64,000 nucleotides of DNA, taken from assembly GCA_036365455.1 (NCBI GenBank), contig JAWQUS010000030.1, positions 248,001-312,000 on the forward strand, given 5' to 3'. This stretch comes from Macrosoma leucophasiata (lineage: Eukaryota; Arthropoda; Insecta; Lepidoptera; Hedylidae). The notes beneath the pieces were generated by a model that had not been told where the DNA came from, made no database searches, and saw nothing but the letters and a program-made list of their open reading frames with translations. Position numbers and translations under genes: made by a program. Within the stretch, counting starts at the first letter, position 1. Each line of letters begins with the position of its first letter. Positions 22,961 to 33,455 of this stretch are shown piece by piece.

Positions 22961-23305
22961 ATTTATTTGCTACTGTTTCGAATGTCACAGGTCTTTTTAG
23001 GCGACTTCAAATCAAAAGAGACTCAATTTGACCCAATTTAGTTAGCTATTTGACTCAAATTAGTTTGCAATATTTTTAGAACAAAAATTTGGAAATATCT
23101 TCACAATGTTTAGTGTCCTTATAATAATTTTAATTCCCTATCTAGCATGCCTTCATCGATGACTTTGTAATAGAAATACAAATTACCAGAGCGAAAAACA
23201 AGCTTCATGCTTAGAAGAATGTTTTTTCACACGAAACACAAACCTTTTACCACGGAATTGAAGTCTTCAAAATCATTGTACTCAATCTCCCAATTCGTAT
23301 AAAAG
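22961..23305. other. No recognised feature between duplication units
   Basis: Spacer between the two units of duplication Q; nothing recognised. Confidence 0.4.
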
Positions 23306-23910
23306 TACGTTTTGTAATTCCACGGTCAACATAAGTCCCAAAAGTAAAAAAGGCGGTGGTAAGCGTAACTGACATTTATCCCCGGATTAAATCCTATCTC
23401 CGTGCGCGTCCTCTCAACTGACACTCACTTAGACAAGGAATTTCTGGAAAGCGTGTACGAAGAAAGCCGGTAAGCTAAACGTGAGATTAAAAGTTTCACA
23501 TTTCGCCTGAGAATTTGCACAATAAGCGTCTTTTGTAGCCACCCCGCTGCATTCACCTGAAATACGAAAAGATACATACGTTTTCGTTTTTCAACAAAAT
23601 ATTCAACAAAAACATTCCAACGCAAACCCGGTGGTTAACATACCTGGAGTAGCTACAGATATAAACGTTTATGTTTCGCGATAGCTCATTTGAATACGAT
23701 GTGTTGACTTAAACGCGGCGGTTAACATTCGTTGAGATGCAGTTGTTACCGTAAATAGATACATTTACAATTCTGTTTCTAGTTTTGTATCGCAAATTCT
23801 TCGCTTTGATGATTTTAGTTTTAAACAGTGATAGTTATTGTATATGTAGTAGTGTACTGAATTGCGCATTGTAGCTACTGTTTCTAGATTTATTTGGTAC
23901 AGTTGTTTGG
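23306..23910 (+). repeat. Local duplication Q, second unit (uninterrupted)
   Basis: Contains both halves of the duplicated segment joined by about 50 bases, with the order and orientation of unit 1. Divergence from unit 1 is substantial, by eye about 20 percent. Confidence 0.75.
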
Positions 23911-23969
23911 TTCATTTTACAACCATTTGCTTGCTGCTATTTTAAAATATAGGTTGTGTTATAGAGCGG

Positions 23970-24200
23970 CAACGTATCACATTCTCCTCTCTCTTCTTAG
24001 TCGTTCACTCTTGACAGAGTGTTCGTGGCTGGCGATGATGCATTTTCTGCAGATGCTGCAGCTTTTACGATGCGTCTCCATTGTTGCGGTCTTCAGCGTT
24101 TCGGCTGTCTTGGACTATCGATTTATGTGTGGCAACTTTTATGGGGTCTATCCATCTCGTTGGCGATCGACCGCGCGACCACTTTCCTTCCACAAGCCCC
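23970..24200 (+). repeat. Family H fragment
   Basis: 'cactcttgacagagtgttcg' and 'gcgtctccattgttgcgg' have a partial counterpart at 34.75-34.80 kb. May be part of a LINE untranslated region; uncertain. Confidence 0.35.
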
Positions 24201-24325
24201 TCACATTAGGTATCTCCAATCTCTCTCTATTAGGTGTAGGCATCGACTATGGATTGGCTGATTGGTCTGTGGGTGAAGGCAATAGTAATGTAGCGAAAAA
24301 AACAATAGTATCGCGTTTTGGTTAG

Positions 24326-25500
24326 ACAGTAATAAACTATGTTATAATTTCTCAAAGAAACTTTATCTCTTCTCTTTTACTATTTCGACATCAAGTTATG
24401 TTAAGTGTAGTTTTAGTTCTAAATGTTAATATTTGTAAAACACCGATTTTATTCTCCTTAATATTGAAGTACTAGATTATACCATCTGGCTCCGAAAAAC
24501 AAAGAAAAAAACAGAAGCCAGCAGCCAAATATTCCATTTAGAATACAAAAGACGCCGATGAAAACAAAGTCCCAGAGCAAGGGAGTTTGTTAGAGTTGTT
24601 TACCTTTCCGCAGACGTGAAGGGAGCCAGATAGGTTTTGTGTCCGCGGGCGACACTGGACACGAGTTGTTGCAGTGTTTGACGCGCCCTTGTCTTGTCTG
24701 CCGCTTGAATGCATTTTAGTATTAGCCTCAAGAGATTGTAAACTGTCATATTTTTATTTTTCGCAATAACATATGCAAGTGATTTTCATAAAATTGTTTT
24801 CTTACATTTCCAGCTTATAGAATATTTGTAATTTAAATGACGAAAGTCTTCAAGTTATTTTGACTCGTGAATGTTTAAAAGGTACTTTTAAGCATGTTCG
24901 CAGATGGAAAAGTAATGACGAAATATGAAGGAATTCTTAAGGAAATCTTTAAAAACGTACCTACATTAGCAGACCTATGTTTAGCAGGCATAGCGTCTAT
25001 AGGCATATGATAGACGTCCACTGTTAAAAATAGATCTGCTCTAAATATTGCCACAACGATCCATTTTGCGTCCATCGTCTCCCCACAACCTCGACCAGAG
25101 CCTCGGAGCCAGTACCATGACGTCCTATTGCGATCCTTCAGGCCACTAGAAAAATATGAAAATTGATTTCTTATTGTAATCGGACTGTTCAATATCAATC
25201 GATTCCAACGCCAATAGTTAAATATTCTGTGTACTTGTAAATTGTGTCGATAGATAGCGTTGGGTCGTTTAGCATCGCGCTAGCATTAGTAACTAGTATT
25301 TGTGTATAATGTTTTTATGAAGACAATAAAGTTGCTCGCTCTGAGGTATGACTTTCATATAGCGTGTCACTGGCTCCCTGGTATCTTGGACCGATTTGTA
25401 CACAAACCAAAAACCAATGAATAAAAAAATTTTAATAGCCCTTTCCATTCGTACATCAACTAACAGAGGTCTGCTACGACTTTAGATGACTGAGGTTGAG
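24326..25500. other. Unassigned sequence
   Basis: No gene recognised. AATAAA occurs near 25326 without a plausible upstream exon. Confidence 0.35.
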
Positions 25501-25515
25501 ATTGAATGGGCGAGG

Positions 25516-25527
25516 TTGTGCATACAT
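25516..25527. repeat. Target duplication 'ttgtgcatacat', first copy
   Basis: The same 12 bases recur at 26309-26320 and 26989-27000 and bound two GC-rich A-tailed units. Confidence 0.9.
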
Positions 25528-26308
25528 CCCCCCCGAGGGTTTCCGCCTTGTCGTGGCGGGGGGGCTCAGTACCCGGTGGTTGGCCTCACACCGGAGAAGC
25601 CAAGAGGAACCCAGAGAGGGGGCGGCGTTTGGCGTGGCTCTGCCCGCCACTCGCTGCTGTGGTGAGGAGACGGCTGGGGAAGAGGTGTACGGGTGTATCG
25701 TTGCCCTGCACCCTATCCCCAGCCGCCTAGCGGTTGTCCCGCCGTAAGATGGGGACGTGGTGGGGAGGCGGCTGGGGAGGAGGTGTATGGGTGTGTCGTT
25801 GCCCTGCACCCTATCCCCAGCCGCCTATCGGTGGTCCCGCCGCTCGATAGGGACGTGGTGGGGCCGCGGGGGGGCGGTTGAAGGTCAGTTCATCCCTGTC
25901 ACTCCCGCTCCCCCGGGGCCGGACAGAGTGCCCCTGGACTCCTCCACCCGGGCGTCTTGGGACGCCTGGCGTTGTGAGTGGTCGGGGCAGGGACCTTTGG
26001 GTGTCGGACTAGGGGATGTCCGTCGCCCAAATGGAGATAGGTCCCAAGCTGGGTGGCGTGCACGTGTTCCGCACGCCACTAGTGTTGGTTGGAGCCAAAG
26101 AGCTCAACCTGCGGAGGGCTCGGAGACGAGCAGCCGCCGGCGGGGTCGCGGATGTGTGCGTAAGCGTTCCCGTGACCCCGCCACTGATGGCGGAAGAGTC
26201 GGAACACCGCGGGGTTTTAGTGAGTACGAGTCTCACACTACCCGCCGTCGTTTCCCCTAGACGGCGGGTGCCCATGAGGGTTTCCCGCGTAAAAAAAAAA
26301 AAAAAAGG
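25528..26308 (+). mobile_element. GC-rich non-autonomous retroelement, unit 1
   Basis: A 781-bp unit starting with a C run and 'gagggtttccgccttgtcgt' and ending 'gggtttcccgcgt' plus 16 As. Its 3' part ('gtgagtacgagtctcacact', 'acggcgggtgcccatgaggg') looks like a LINE 3' untranslated region. Long ORFs exist on both strands but reflect GC content; none has a recognisable domain. A 40-bp internal segment with 'gttgccctgcaccctatccc' is duplicated near 25690 and 25795. Confidence 0.8.
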
Positions 26309-26320
26309 TTGTGCATACAT
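26309..26320. repeat. Target duplication 'ttgtgcatacat', middle copy
   Basis: Lies after the first A tail and before the second unit. Confidence 0.9.
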
Positions 26321-26988
26321 CCCCCCCCGAGGGTTTCCGCCTTGTCGTGGCGGGGGGGGCTCAGTATCCGGTGGTTGTCCCCACACTGGCGAAGCCAAGA
26401 GGAACCCAGAGAAGGGGCGGCGCTTGGCGTGGATGGGGAGGAGGTGTACGGGTATTTCGTTGGCCCTGCACCCTATCCCCAGCCGCCTAGCGGTGGTCCC
26501 GCCGCCTGACGGTGGTCCCGCCGCTTGATAGGGACGTGGTGGGGCCGCGGGGGGCGGTTGAAGGTCAGTTCATCCCTGTCACTCCCGCTCCCCCGGGTCC
26601 GGACTGTGTGCCCCTGGACTCCTCCACCCGGGCGTCTTGGGACTCCTGGCGTTGTGAGTGGTCGGGGCAGGGACCTTTGGGTGTCGAACTAGGGGATGTC
26701 CGTCGCCCAAATGGAAATAGATCCCAAGCTGGGTGACTTGCACGTGTTCCGCACGCCACTAATGTTGGTTGGAGCCAAAGAGCTCAACCTGCGGAGGGCT
26801 CGGAGACGAGCAGCCGCCGGCGGGGTTGCGGATGTGTGCGTAAGCGTTCCCGTGACCCCGCCACTAATGGCGGAAGAGTCGGAACACCGCGGGGTTTTAG
26901 TGAGTACGAGTCTCACACTACCCGCCGTCTTTTACCCTAGACGGCGGGTGCACATGAGGGATTCCCCACGTTTAAAAAAAAAAAATGT
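26321..26988 (+). mobile_element. GC-rich non-autonomous retroelement, unit 2
   Basis: A 668-bp unit with the same 5' start and 3' end as unit 1, an A tail of 12, and very high identity over most of its length. It lacks the duplicated internal segment and instead has a short repeat of 'ggtggtcccgccgc' near 26490-26523. Confidence 0.8.
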
Positions 26989-27000
26989 TTGTGCATACAT
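26989..27000. repeat. Target duplication 'ttgtgcatacat', third copy
   Basis: Follows the second A tail directly ('aaatg' then the 12-mer) and leads into unrelated A+T-rich DNA. Confidence 0.9.
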
Positions 27001-27158
27001 TATTATATTTTCATAGATAACTTTAATGTTCAGTGCGTCGAGCGTCATGGCCGCCGGCATCGTGAACCTTCGTTCACTGCCTTAACTATGCATCACATAC
27101 TACTTTAAACTGGACAGGTAAATATAATATAATATATCTAACTTTAATAACTTTAATA

Positions 27159-27212
27159 GAATTCTCAGTATAAGAACTATTATGATTGTAAGAGTTCTTA
27201 TACTGAGAATTC
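27159..27212. repeat. Perfect 20-bp inverted repeat
   Basis: 'gaattctcagtataagaact' at 27159-27178 is exactly inverted at 27193-27212 with a 14-base loop. It could form a stable hairpin; there is no neighbouring gene, so a terminator or regulatory role is not suggested. Confidence 0.95.
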
Positions 27213-27235
27213 AATTAATCATTTCATAATATTTT

Positions 27236-27510
27236 TTACAAGTGGTAGAGTTACAGTGTAGAAACTCGAGGGCGTAGGCACCACCGCTTTACCTAATTTA
27301 ATATTTAATTTATCTGCCGCCAAATGGTAGTGTTCAGCACTATCGTGTTTGTAATAAGTAGCCCTTAATAACAGAGACATAAATACTAAAGCCCCATACC
27401 CATGAGGGTAGAAAAGCATCTGCATTTAGACCTCTAGTTTTTGTGGAAATGTCTATAGAAGCTGCAGTCATCACTTAACATCCATGTGAACTTCATGCTT
27501 ATTTGTCACG
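27236..27510 (+). repeat. Family A, 'ctgccgcc' subfamily
   Basis: Starts 'caagtggtagagttacagtg' and ends 'catgcttatttgtcac'; the A tail is lost. Confidence 0.75.
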
Positions 27511-27720
27511 ACAATTTCTTTAAAGGTACATTCACTGAAATAGAAAAACAATTTTTTCACATTATTCTGGGTAAATTAGACTATTTGCCGGTCATGAACC
27601 GACCACGGAAGCTGAAACGTGGTACCTTTTGAAAATCATTTTAGTTAATGTATTTTGGTATCCAAAATCGTAACTTACGTTGAAAAATAAGTTATAAAAT
27701 CACGGAATACAAGGAGCACT
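27511..27720. other. No recognised feature
   Basis: Nothing recognised. Confidence 0.4.
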
Positions 27721-27721
27721 T

Positions 27722-27810
27722 GGTGCAAATACTACTATTTGGCGGCAGATGCATTAGATAATGCGTTGGTTACTATGAGCTTTTGCACTGGTAATCAACA
27801 ACCAGTATAA
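27722..27810 (-). repeat. Family A, 5' fragment
   Basis: 'ctactatttggcggcagatg' and 'aatgcgttggt' mark the 5' end on the minus strand. Confidence 0.5.
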
Positions 27811-28520
27811 ATGTGTATCTGTCTGTTACATGGGGACACTATAGACATTCAACTGACATATGAAGAGTTTGCATGATTGCACGTCATCTTTGCCAACTTT
27901 TCAACGAATTATGCCTGTTAAATTTTCATCTCGACATTATATTTTTGGACTTTCACAAAGTTTTCCAGAATAAATTTGAATTAAGTTGTAACAGTACGTT
28001 CTATGATGGGTCAAAATTTTTGTCAATAGGTCTATTTGTTGGAGGAGTTTCGATAAAATTTTATGCTGAAGAAGAATTTAAATTTTACTATTAGGTACTT
28101 TATTTTTGTCCAATTTACGGTGATAGGTAACAACAGTTTGTACGTTATAAATGCAGTATTTACTTTTAAAAATCTGTGGATATTGAAAAGGTCAATGGTA
28201 TCGTGGTGAACCAGCATACGATTCAAAAACAGTTGATAACTATAGAAGTATATGCAAACCCTAACTGTAGCTCTGGGTAACTTATGCAAAATTGCAAAAT
28301 CCCAAGAATACTTATCGCTTGACCCAAGAATGGAACCCAAGGACAACAGCGTAGCAGTCAGTAAACGTGTAGTAGTAAGCATAAAAGACAACAAAAGGAG
28401 AGAAGATTGCATAGAAGAGTAGAAATTTGACTTAGGCCAACTCTTGAGACCCTTAGAATGAATCCTCCACGCTGATATTAAAGCACCACATAACCCGCAC
28501 TTTTCAAAGCCATTACTTCA
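27811..28520. other. Unassigned; overlapping incidental ORFs
   Basis: Frames of 73 codons (plus, 27873-28094) and 126 codons (minus, 28032-28412) overlap each other; neither shows a known domain. Confidence 0.35.
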
Positions 28521-28525
28521 AATAA

Positions 28526-28695
28526 CACAAAACTCTTAACTGAAATGACACCAGAAGGACGACCCAGTGAACCGATAAAGTAAATAAAATACCTCACGAA
28601 ACATATCCACGTAAGTACATAGTCGGTTTGATGGAATAACGTGCGCTTCTCAACATCAAAGTGATGAGAAATAATTGCGCTGGGAGGTGATGAGG
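28526..28695 (+). repeat. Local duplication R, copy 1
   Basis: 'gaaggacgacccagtgaacc' and 'acatagtcggtttgatggaa' recur at 29205-29370 with only a handful of differences. Confidence 0.85.
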
Positions 28696-29200
28696 CGAGT
28701 AGTCGGTTGTCTTGGGTTGTTCGACTGCGTTTCAGAGATGATGTTTATGGGCGGGTAGGCCGGTAAAAGTTTGTGTGTTATGAGATATGCGTCATGGGTG
28801 TATAAACTTGAACTTTTATCTACGAAGGAAGGGAAAAGTAGTGTCGTTCATTTATATGTTTCGATTTTATTTATAGTTATATGCGTGATTTGTGTGTTAC
28901 GTTTTTTGGGTTAGGTACAAATAACAAGATCCAAACCTTGATAGGTTCGCAATATGTAATGAATTACAATGTGTAATTCATTCCGCGGTCATAGTCTTAA
29001 GTTTCAAGGTCGCCGTTGTTTTTTTTTTTCAATATAAAAATACAGTACCTAATATTTACTGCCTATTCAATCATACAATTTAAAGTGTCAGGCTAAGCAG
29101 TAGTAGAATTTGACATTTTATATTTCAATTTTGTCATGCTTGTAGTAAAGTGCGCACAAGGATTTATATTAAAATCACAGTTTCGAAAGACAGGTTGTGT
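28696..29200. other. No recognised feature between R copies
   Basis: Spacer of about 510 bp with a T run near 29022; nothing recognised. Confidence 0.4.
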
Positions 29201-29202
29201 CT

Positions 29203-29372
29203 TTCAACAGCACAAAACTCATAACTGAAAAGACGACAGAAGGACGACCCAGTGAACCAATAAAGTAAATGAAATACCTCACGAAACATATCCACGTAAT
29301 TACATAGTCGGTTTGATGGAATAACGTGCGCTTCTCAACATCAAAGTGTTGAGAAATAATTACGCCGGAAGC
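29203..29372 (+). repeat. Local duplication R, copy 2
   Basis: Same orientation as copy 1, offset about 677 bp. High identity points to a more recent event than duplication Q. Confidence 0.85.
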
Positions 29373-29640
29373 GGGAAGCAGTGACGCGGAGAGTAAAATG
29401 ATGATCATAGAGCATCATGGTCTTTGAAGCTGTATAAACGGAGAATAAAAAAATATGATCATCTTCTCCAGCCCAGGATTACTAAAATTTAAAGCTTATG
29501 TAGTCATATTCATCACTTCAGCTGGAAGACTTTCACTGCTGGGCTATTCCTTCTCCAAAATGCCCTTAATAAAGTTCTACGTCATTAGGGGATGTGCCAT
29601 AATTGACACAATTGGCATGCGGATCGGCGATCGCAGTGGT

Positions 29641-29783
29641 TTTTTTTATATAATGGAAGTGGCAAACAAGCATTCATTTCACATTGATGTTAAGTGATGG
29701 CTGCAGCCTATAGACACATACACAAAGACCAAGGTCAAAGTGCAGATGCGTTACCACTCCGGAGGCTTAGGGTGTTACGTAAC
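29641..29783 (-). repeat. Family A copy split by two insertions, 3' portion
   Basis: 'ggaagtggcaaacaagcatt' to 'ttagggtgttacgtaac'. The copy is interrupted first by a 115-bp insertion and again by a 1.4-kb foldback; its 5' half resumes at 31358. Confidence 0.85.
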
Positions 29784-29898
29784 GGGAAATGTGTCGGGAA
29801 CTTTTAAATGGTCCTAAGTAGTCTTAGTTAGACTGTATATAAGCATATATGACTGTTTGTTCTCCTCAAGAAAATAAAATAAAATAAAAATAAAATAA
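29784..29898 (+). mobile_element. Short insertion with (AAAAT)n tail
   Basis: 'gggaaatgtgtcgggaactt' to 'ctcctcaagaaaataaaata' lies inside the family A copy and ends in AAAAT repeats, like a truncated retrotransposed sequence. Target duplication not clear; source unknown. Confidence 0.5.
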
Positions 29899-29937
29899 AT
29901 GTCTCTGTGCCAAAAATTACGCGGCCATTATAGACTG
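29899..29937 (-). repeat. Family A split copy, central portion
   Basis: 'gtctctgtgccaaaaattac' resumes the repeat between the two insertions. Confidence 0.7.
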
Positions 29938-31356
29938 AGAGATACTGAACCCTCCGACCACCGTTGGTCCTGTAAGGCTGGAAATTTTTGTAGGGATAAA
30001 TCATAACATGCTAAGCACAAAAACTGTCGCCTGGCAAGGATCTGCCAGTCACGTGACCAACCCCACATTTTTGAAAATGTAAAAAAAAAAAAAAGAAATA
30101 CTTGAACATGTAATTTCATAACTAGTGAAAATTTCAGCTCTTTAGCTATCACGGTTTATGAGATACAGCCTGATGAAAGACAAAGATCTGTTCTTCAGCT
30201 TCCCTTGACTCATTTTCAGCAGCATCTGCCGGCTGTTGTAATAACATTTCGTACATAAAAGAAGGAACTGTTTTTTTGTTAGGGTGCCGTACCTAAAACG
30301 TAAAACGGGACCCTATTACTAAGCCACCGCTGTCTGTCTGTCTGTCCGTCCGTCTGTCCGTCCGTCTGTCTGTCACCAGGCTGTATTTCATGTACCGTTA
30401 TAGCAAGAAAGCTGAAATTTTCACACGTTCATTATATAGAGACCGCCTTTAACATTTTTTTTATATTTGTTGATAAAGCGGCAACGGAAATACATAACTT
30501 GTGAAAATTTCAGCTTTTTTGCTATAACGGCATATGAGATATGTTATGGGCGGTTTGAAAAACTGATGCTGCCGAAAATGAGTCAAGTGACGCTGAAGAT
30601 CAGATTTCTGTCTGTCATCAGGCTGTATCTCGTAAACCGTGATAGCTAAAAATTATATTAACTAACAACTATATTTCCATTGCCGCTATAACAACAAATA
30701 GTAAAAAATTTAAAAATAAAAATATTAAGGGGGGTCCCCATACAATAAACGTGTTTTTTTTCGTATTTTTGTTCAATATTAATAACAGTAGCAGGTAGAC
30801 TCTTAAAATATTCACAGAATATTGATTTGTATATTACCTTTCATAATAAATAACTAAATAAAAATAAAGTAAATATCCCATACAACAAACGTAATTTTTA
30901 AGCAATATTTTTGTACGGAACACTTTATGCGCGAGTCCGACTCGCACTTGGCCGATTTTTTTATGCTATCCAGAATTGCCTGTTATTGAACCTACTTACC
31001 TCAAATATCTTAGACAAACACTTAAAGGTATATAAATTTCAACTTTACAGAAGTAAGTTTATTTTATTCATACATGTAGCACATCTTTCGGCTCGCCTGG
31101 CAGGCACTTGTGCTCATCGGAATCGCCTGTCAATTTTTTTTTAAACTTCTCTATATATATAAACTAAAACATATTAACATTTCAGCCTTACATGTTCAAG
31201 TTTATTTTTTTTTACATTTTCAAAAATATGGGGTTGGCCACGTGACTGGCAGATCTTTGCCAGGCGATCGTTTTTGTACTTAGCATGTTATGATTTATCC
31301 CTACAATAATTTCCAGCCTTACAGGACCAACGGTGGTCGGAGGGTTCAGTATTTCT
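29938..31356. mobile_element. 1.42-kb nested foldback element
   Basis: The outer arms 29938-30094 and 31205-31356 are inverted copies about 150 bp long, sharing 'atactgaaccctccgaccac' and an A/T run at the inner edges. Inside, 30142-30224 and 30566-30650 form a second inverted pair of about 84 bp. There is no coding capacity. It lies within a family A copy. Sequence on both sides repeats 'attac(a/g)(g/c)gggcc', a possible target duplication of about 11 bp. Confidence 0.8.
30280..30965 (+). repeat. Dispersed repeat inside the foldback, with (CTGT)n
   Basis: Starts 'gttagggtgccgtacctaaa' and ends 'cgcgagtccgactcgcactt' then 'ggccgatttttt', both very common in lepidopteran DNA. Includes a ctgt/ccgt microsatellite at 30329-30375. 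It contains the right inner arm of the foldback, so the two structures overlap. Confidence 0.65.
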
Positions 31357-31357
31357 T

Positions 31358-31496
31358 GGACCATTACAGGGCCGTACATTACCACCTAACCGGAACACGA
31401 TAGTGCTGAACACTACCATTTAGCGGCAAGTATATTAGTAGGTAATGCGGTGGTGCCTACGTCCGCGAGTTCCGTCACTGTTGCTCTACCAAAAGA
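31358..31496 (-). repeat. Family A split copy, 5' portion
   Basis: 'attacagggccgtacattac' to 'tgctctacc'; completes the copy begun at 29641. Confidence 0.85.
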
Positions 31497-31612
31497 ACTG
31501 CAAACAGTTGTGGCCATTCCACGTTATAACATTTATTACCGCCCCATTTGAACCGTTTTACCGGTTGGCTGACTGCATTAACGGAAGAATTCTCCACCAC
31601 TAGAGAGCGATG

Positions 31613-31880
31613 AAAGAAAGAAAGAAAGAAAACATTTTTTTGGACAGCACAGAGACTTAAAAAAGCGAAATTATTAGTTTACAAACAATTAATTGGAGAC
31701 GAAAAACACAACAAAAGATAACAAAAAGAGATAAGTCTCACGGCTGTTCCAAATTGGAGCCTAGATCAGCTTCATCAGACCCTGATTTTCATCTGGGATC
31801 CTGTGTTCCACGGATGTCAAGCAGGTTGGACAATTAAACGATGAGGTCGTCACGTCCCCATGGCATAGTTACTGATTAAG
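31613..31880 (-). mobile_element. Probable LINE 3' end with (GAAA)n
   Basis: 'gaaagaaagaaagaaaac' followed by 'atttttttggacagcacaga' and a decaying untranslated-type region ('gagcctagatcagcttcatc'). On the minus strand this is a 3' end with a (TTTC)n tail. Weakly similar to 45.91-46.06 kb. Inferred from style only. Confidence 0.35.
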
Positions 31881-31944
31881 AAAAAGAAAATATCACATTA
31901 AAACAGAGTGGGTCAGTGTAAGAGAAACACTAAACCGGCACAAT

Positions 31945-32120
31945 TTCCGACATGAACGAAACACAACGTAATACCCCTCAGTTAATAAGTCCGCCCTTAA
32001 AACCCCTATTACCGAGTAATCCGTGCGCCTCGCACTCGGCTCGAATATTGGCGATTGTGCCTGTTGCCGCGTCACTACAGCCTATTCGATACAGGACGTT
32101 ATATTTTGCTGTGAGATAAG
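31945..32120 (+). repeat. Local duplication T, copy 1
   Basis: 'cacaacgtaatacc', 'atattggcgattgtgcct' and 'cctattcgatacaggacgtt' recur at 32.69-32.85 kb. Confidence 0.75.
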
Positions 32121-32207
32121 AAGTACGACATTTTGGTAGGTTTTAGTAAAATAAAAGTACTTTTATACAAATTAACTGAAAAGTTACTTACAATTATATA
32201 ATGGAAC

Positions 32208-32520
32208 TGCCTCCGTAGCCTAGTGATAATAAGTCACCACTACTAAGCTGGGGTCCTGGGTTCGATTCTCGAGTCGGGAGATATCCTAGATAACGGTGTG
32301 AAAGCCTTTATCACTGGTTCTCTCTCGTCTGATTCCTTCATTTGTGGAAGTTTCTCAGTACTTCGGAGTTTGGTAATGTGTCCGGAGATGTGAACATACT
32401 CGCTACATGTTACACGGGCCAAAAAAATAACCGACGAATCATGGGTGTTTGCATGTATGCTTGAATGCATGCGTTTACCTCTGCCTACACTTTCGGGTAT
32501 TACGGGCGTGTAGTTACTTC
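32208..32520 (+). repeat. Family S tRNA-headed SINE, copy 1
   Basis: The head 32208-32280 reads 'tgcctccgtagcctagtgat' with an A-box-like 'tagcctagtgat' and a B box 'gggttcgattc' (32269-32279), the internal RNA polymerase III promoter of tRNA-derived SINEs. The body has 'aagtttctcagtacttcgga', 'aatgtgtccggagatgtgaa' and the end 'cctctgcctacactttcggg'. It lies between the two copies of duplication T. Confidence 0.8.
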
Positions 32521-32684
32521 TCAGATAAGTCCACCCTTAAAACCTCATTAATTTGAACTGTAGTTGGGTTGAAAATGTGCTGATGGCAACTCTGGTACCT
32601 TGTTACTGTGCTGATTCGTGCCACGTTCGTGTATTATTTGTGGCTAGCTCAAAATATACGGTTAAAACAAGGTCAATGCTGGAG

Positions 32685-32855
32685 TTCATGTACGAAATAC
32701 AACGTAATACCGTTAGCTGGTAAGTCCGGCCTTAAATCCTCTATTACCGCGTAATCTGAGCGCCGCGCTTTCGGCCCGGATATTGGCGATTGTGCCTCTA
32801 TTGCCGCGTCACGATGGCCTATTCGATACAGGACGTTCTATTATAATAGAGGCCC
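32685..32855 (+). repeat. Local duplication T, copy 2
   Basis: Same orientation as 31945-32120, offset about 740 bp, with moderate divergence. Confidence 0.75.
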
Positions 32856-33022
32856 TTTTTTGTTTGAGGCATAAAGATGAAATTATTGAAACGAAGTTAA
32901 ACGCACTGTATTTATGGATTGTTATTTATTTTATGTGTATTTATTTATTCTACATTTGTTTTAAAAACTACTTAGTTGTTTAAATTTGCGGATATTCTCG
33001 CGTGTTCAATACTCCCAACTTT

Positions 33023-33308
33023 TTTTTTATGTTTTGGAAGTGGCAAACAAGCATGCAGTTCACATTGATGTTATGTGATGAGTGCATCCTATAAACACCC
33101 ACACAAAGACTAAGGTCAGAATGCAGATGCGTTACCACTCCTGAGGCTTAAGGTGTTATGCCTCTGTGCCGGAAATTACAGGGGCATACATTACCACCTG
33201 ACCGGAACACGATAGTGCTGAACACTACCATTTAGCGGCAAGTATATTAGGTAATGCGGTGGTGCCTTCGCCCGCGAGCTCCATCACTGGAGCTCTACCA
33301 CCAGTAAA
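33023..33308 (-). repeat. Family A, full length
   Basis: Complete from the T run and 'gttttggaagtggcaaacaa' to 'ctaccaccagtaa', with the hairpin block 'gagctccatcactggagctc'. Confidence 0.92.
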
Positions 33309-33389
33309 TATAGCTAGCACATTTGTAAGAAATTTAAATCCTTACTAAAGCAGAATTTCAACCAATTTTCATCTAACAAAGACAAAGTA

Positions 33390-33455
33390 AGGGAACAAGC
33401 ACTACGACTATCTCGAAATACACTTCTCCGTGTCAAGCTATTTTGGACCGTTAGG
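33390..33455 (+). repeat. Local duplication U, copy 1
   Basis: 'actatctcgaaatacacttc' followed by 'tccgtgtc' recurs at 34.26-34.31 kb at the same distance (about 85 bases) beyond a family A copy. Confidence 0.55.

Noticed and set aside
24019..24325. Overlapping plus-strand ORFs (80 and 143 codons) as a possible cysteine-containing gene
   Set aside because: Two overlapping frames are equally open and the region shares sequence with 34.75 kb, so it is more likely repeat-derived.
25320..25332. AATAAA polyadenylation signal of a host gene
   Set aside because: No upstream coding exon or conserved frame; the hexamer is common in A+T-rich DNA.
25474..26759. Many overlapping ORFs of 60-170 codons on both strands
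   Set aside because: They lie in two GC-rich tandem units where stop codons are rare. No frame has a known domain, and frames on opposite strands are equally open.
32208..32280. Genuine tRNA gene with 'gggttcgattc'
   Set aside because: The acceptor and anticodon stems do not pair well, and the following body matches the SINE at 35.1 kb.
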